Source: an uncultured Planctomycetales bacterium
GTDB taxonomy: Bacteria > Planctomycetota > Planctomycetia > Isosphaerales > Isosphaeraceae
Direction: 5' to 3'
Length of the DNA stretch: 24,027 nt
Assembly (NCBI GenBank): GCA_937907525.1
Contig: CALCIB010000108.1
Coordinates: forward strand, 1 to 24,027
A program made the position numbers and the translations under genes. Every line of letters begins with the position of its first letter. Position 1 is the first letter of the stretch. Below are positions 21,671-24,027 of this stretch, piece after piece. The notes under the pieces were generated by a model. That model had not been told where the DNA came from, made no database searches, and saw only the letters and a program-made list of their open reading frames with translations.

Positions 21671-21963
21671 GTCGTCTCCTTCCCCCATCTTTCCCAGATT
21701 CCGCGTCGAAACGTTGTGACCATACCCGTGCCCGGCCGAGAGAGGGGACGGAACGGAACGGGCGGCTCGAAACGTCGCGACACGCCGCTCCCGCCTTGCC
21801 GCGCGCGCGGAAACCGCGGATCCTCGGGGGATCGGTCGGGCGTCGGGAGTTCGGGGCGGGTCATGGGGGCTCCCAGGGTTCGGATCGCGCGATCTTCCAA
21901 GAAGCCGTTGCCACATGGCCGGGGGCGCGCGCCGGATTTCGGAACGAACTGGAGGCGTCGCGG

Positions 21964-22284
21964 ATGAAAAACGTCTTCGACCCGCCGCCCGAGGAGGGCG
22001 CGGGGGAGTTTTTCGAGACCCTGGCGGGGTCGGGCTCGACCCGGATCGAACGGATCGTCTCCCGCGGCGACGCCTCGCCGCCGGGCTTCTGGTACGATCA
22101 GGACGAGCACGAATTCGTCCTCGTCCTGCGGGGCGCGGCGCGGCTGCGGTTCGAGGGCCCCGACGAGATCGTCGAGATGCGCCCCGGCGACTCCCTCACG
22201 ATCCCCGCCCGCCGTCGCCACCGCGTCGAGTGGACCGACCCCGACGGGCCCACCGTCTGGCTGACGGTGTTCTTCGCCGGGTGA
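21964..22284 (+). CDS. Small cupin-domain protein
   Basis: A 106-residue single cupin. GFWYDQDEHEFVLVLRGAAR (41-60) is the first cupin motif with H49 and E50. MRPGDSLTIPARRRHRVEW (72-90) is the second, with H86. Small cupins of this kind bind a metal and serve as enzymes, sensors or storage proteins; the function is not predictable here. The ATG at 21964 starts a short variable segment before the barrel. Its ribosome-binding site is weak (GGAGGCGTCGCGG). No operon partner is close by. Confidence 0.85.
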   Translation: MKNVFDPPPEEGAGEFFETLAGSGSTRIERIVSRGDASPPGFWYDQDEHEFVLVLRGAARLRFEGPDEIVEMRPGDSLTIPARRRHRVEWTDPDGPTVWLTVFFAG

Positions 22285-22287
22285 TCC

Positions 22288-22486
22288 GTCGAAAACATAA
22301 ACCCTTGGCAATAACAATAAACCCTTCTCCCCTTGTGGCGCCTCGTCGAGAACCTCACCCTGATCGGAAATCCAGGAACCACGGAAAACACGGAACGAGG
22401 GACGAGCCCGAAAGAAAAAGCCCGATCCTTGCTCGGTCGAAAACCTAAACACCGGATGATGACAAACATCCCTTCTCCCCTTGTGG
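22288..22486. repeat. Imperfect direct repeat of 51 bp downstream of the cupin gene
   Basis: The units at 22288-22338 and 22436-22486 both start GTCGAAAAC and end CCCTTCTCCCCTTGTGG, with looser matching between. The second runs into the palindrome at 22470-22625; the first has only its opening arm. The gap between units contains an AT-richer stretch with GGAACCACGGAAAACACGG. Confidence 0.55.
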
Positions 22487-22625
22487 GAGAAGGTGGCCGA
22501 AGGCCGGATGAGGGGTCGGCCGGCGTCGAATCCCGCGTCCGGCCATGACCTTGAAGTCCGGGGCTTTCGATCGCGCCCCCCTCATCCGCCCCTCCGGAGC
22601 ACCTTCTCCCACAAGGGGAGAAGGG
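22470..22625. repeat. Palindromic intergenic repeat, second type (copy D)
   Basis: Exact 25-bp inverted arms lie at 22470-22494 and 22601-22625 (core CTTCTCCCCTTGTGGGAGAA). Next to them are GGTGGCCGAAGGCCGGATGA on one side and CTCATCCGCCCCTCCGGAGC on the other. The design matches copies B and C, but the stem sequence differs. It fills most of the gap between the cupin and dehydrogenase genes (22285-22721), where no gene is seen. Confidence 0.85.
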
Positions 22626-22721
22626 GGGACGCAAGCGCGCCCGTTCGCGGCGGATGGTTTCGAGAGCGCGCGAAACGGACGTCTCGGAACCGGTTCCCGA
22701 TTCCCGGCCGTCGGCGCGTCC

Positions 22722-23846
22722 TCAATCCTCGTCCTGTTTCGGGCTGGAGGCGTGGACCATGGGGACCTCGGACGAGGGCGGGAAGCCCATCGCCTGGGAG
22801 GACTCGATCCGGTGTTTGCGGGTGTGGGGTTCGAGCTTCTGGGGACGGCCGGTCTCCAGGGCGCGACGAACGGCCTCGACGATTCGGACGTCGCACCAGC
22901 CTTCCTCGCCGTCGGGTTCGGGATCGACGTCCTCAAGGACGCAGCGCGAGAAGTATTCGGTCTCGCCGCCGAACTGGTCGGTGGTCATGAACGACTTGTG
23001 TTCGGTCTCGCCGCCGGTGGTCACGTCGTATTCCAGGCCGTGGCCGTAGGTGAAGGCGGGGCGGAAGGCGATGCTCCCCTTGGTCCCGACGATCGAGTAA
23101 TGCTCGTGGGCGTCCATCGCGTAGGAGACGACGAACGAGGCCAGGCCGTCGTTGGGGAATCGCAGGGTGACGCTCACGGTGTCGATCAGGTCGAGTCCCC
23201 AGTCGGCGTTGCGCGCTCCGAAGGCGGCGACCTCGATCGGCTCGACGCCGAAGAACTGGCGGACGCCGTTGATGGGGTAGACGCCGAGGTCGTAGACCGG
23301 GCCGTCGACGAAACCATGCTTGGCCCGGTGGTTCTCGGGGTCCAGGGGCATGGAGAACATGGAGGCGAAGCCGCGAGGCTCGCCGATATCGCCGTCGCGG
23401 ACCTGCTCGATCGCCGCGATGGTGGCCGGTTCGAAGTGGAGCCGGTAGGCGATCATCAGCTTCGCGCCGGACTCGTCGGCCGCGGCGATCAGCGTCTTGC
23501 ATTGGTCCTCGCTGACGGCCATGGGTTTTTCGAGCAGGACGTGGACGCCGGCCTTGAGGGCGGGGAGGGCGTGCTCCAGGTGCAGGTGGTTGGGAGTGGC
23601 GACGTAGACCGCGTCGACGACGTCGTCGCTGAAAAGCCGGTCGAAGCCGTCATAGCCGTAGACGGCCAGGTCGCCGTAAATCTCTTGCATGGCGGCGCCT
23701 TTGTCGGGGTCGCCGGTGACCAGGGCGGTGACCTGGGAGTTTTTGGTGTTGCGGACGCCGGGCAGGAAAGCGCCTTGCGCGATCGCGCCGACGCCCACCA
23801 CGCCGTATCGAACCGTTCCACCCGTGACGCGCTTGGCCTTGCTCAT
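22722..23846 (-). CDS. Gfo/Idh/MocA-family oxidoreductase
   Basis: A 374-residue NAD(P)-dependent sugar-type dehydrogenase. The Rossmann motif is VVGVGAIA (16-23), the substrate/cofactor lysine is in EKPMA (K107), and the catalytic-domain motif YDLGVYPINGVR (186-197) resembles glucose-fructose oxidoreductases. No Tat signal is present, so it is probably cytoplasmic. Substrates in the family range over sugars, inositols and related polyols; this one cannot be assigned. The ATG at 23846 has AGGAGA six bases upstream. It is transcribed alone, away from the window's right-hand repeat. Confidence 0.92.
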   Translation of the reverse strand: MSKAKRVTGGTVRYGVVGVGAIAQGAFLPGVRNTKNSQVTALVTGDPDKGAAMQEIYGDLAVYGYDGFDRLFSDDVVDAVYVATPNHLHLEHALPALKAGVHVLLEKPMAVSEDQCKTLIAAADESGAKLMIAYRLHFEPATIAAIEQVRDGDIGEPRGFASMFSMPLDPENHRAKHGFVDGPVYDLGVYPINGVRQFFGVEPIEVAAFGARNADWGLDLIDTVSVTLRFPNDGLASFVVSYAMDAHEHYSIVGTKGSIAFRPAFTYGHGLEYDVTTGGETEHKSFMTTDQFGGETEYFSRCVLEDVDPEPDGEEGWCDVRIVEAVRRALETGRPQKLEPHTRKHRIESSQAMGFPPSSEVPMVHASSPKQDED

Positions 23847-23978
23847 GGCGGTCTCCTCTCCTTCCCTCGTGCCGGACGACCGTTCGTTCGGTCGAATCGC
23901 GAGGGAGGAAAGGGACGCAAACGACGCGCCCGAGGCGGCGGCGATGAGTCTGTCTCATCAAGGCGTCGCGGCCGGCGT

Positions 23979-24027
23979 AACGGCCTTCCCCCCTCGCGGG
24001 GGAAGGTGGCCCGAAGGGCCGGATGAG
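23979..24027. repeat. Left part of palindromic intergenic repeat (copy E), cut by window end
   Basis: AACGGCCTTCCCCCCTCGCG followed by GGGGAAGGTGGCCCGAAGGG and CCGGATGAG repeats the left arm of copy C base for base. The rest lies beyond the window. Confidence 0.8.

Noticed and set aside
21061..22452. Upstream extension of the minus-strand frame of the membrane-anchored protein
   Set aside because: It translates through the palindromic repeat and antisense to the cupin gene. A good ribosome-binding site and signal anchor place the start at 21060.

Overview
This 24-kb window is very GC-rich chromosomal DNA. The gene set and layout suggest a planctomycete, probably of the Isosphaeraceae (inference only). 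Supporting signs are a DksA/TraR-type zinc-finger gene overlapping lspA, a stand-alone LigD-type phosphoesterase domain, a Gfo/Idh/MocA dehydrogenase, a membrane-anchored sulfatase-fold protein, and long palindromic intergenic repeats. No rRNA, credible tRNA or CRISPR array was seen.

Layout. 1-200 holds a repeat fragment. 201-2098 (minus) has an MFS transporter followed by a membrane-anchored c-type cytochrome. 2308-3357 (plus) is a glycosyltransferase-like protein, then a palindromic repeat, then metG (3867-5450). 5473-13601 is a two-gene ATPase/TOPRIM-like operon (minus strand) interrupted by a 6.3-kb insertion. 13697-16681 (minus) has a sulfatase-fold membrane protein and an NAD-dependent epimerase. 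16932-18420 (plus) has dksA-like, lspA, a UPF0175 antitoxin and the wreck of its PIN toxin. 18408-19820 (minus) is glutamine synthetase. 19955-20344 (plus) is the LigD-PE-like protein, overlapping tail to tail with a membrane-anchored protein of unknown function (20245-21060, minus). The rest is a cupin (21964-22284, plus), a Gfo/Idh/MocA dehydrogenase (22722-23846, minus) and three more palindromic repeats.

The central observation is the interrupted operon. An intact AAA/ABC-like ATPase gene (13601-12471) reads directly into a DUF3226 (TOPRIM-like) gene through a TGATG junction. That gene stops after 174 codons at the end of an IS. Its missing C-terminal 50 codons lie more than 6 kb away, immediately downstream of metG, at the outer end of a second, apparently identical IS copy. 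Joining the two flanks without any added or removed base restores a 225-codon frame. Between the two directly repeated IS3-like elements (5628-7229 and 10347-11948) lies 3.1 kb of plasmid-like cargo. It holds the C-terminal part of a TraA/MobF-type relaxase-helicase and two PIN-domain toxin-antitoxin pairs. The insertion thus split a putative defence-type ATPase/nuclease pair and left two stabilising TA modules in its place.

The IS elements carry imperfect 28-bp terminal inverted repeats, an OrfA and an OrfB joined by a -1 frameshift at a run of seven A, and a hairpin just before the OrfA ribosome-binding site. Other points: a glutamine synthetase without the usual adenylylation tyrosine, a sulfatase-fold protein with Thr where sulfatases have Cys/Ser, a decayed PIN toxin beside an intact antitoxin, and a family of palindromic repeats with matching inverted ends.
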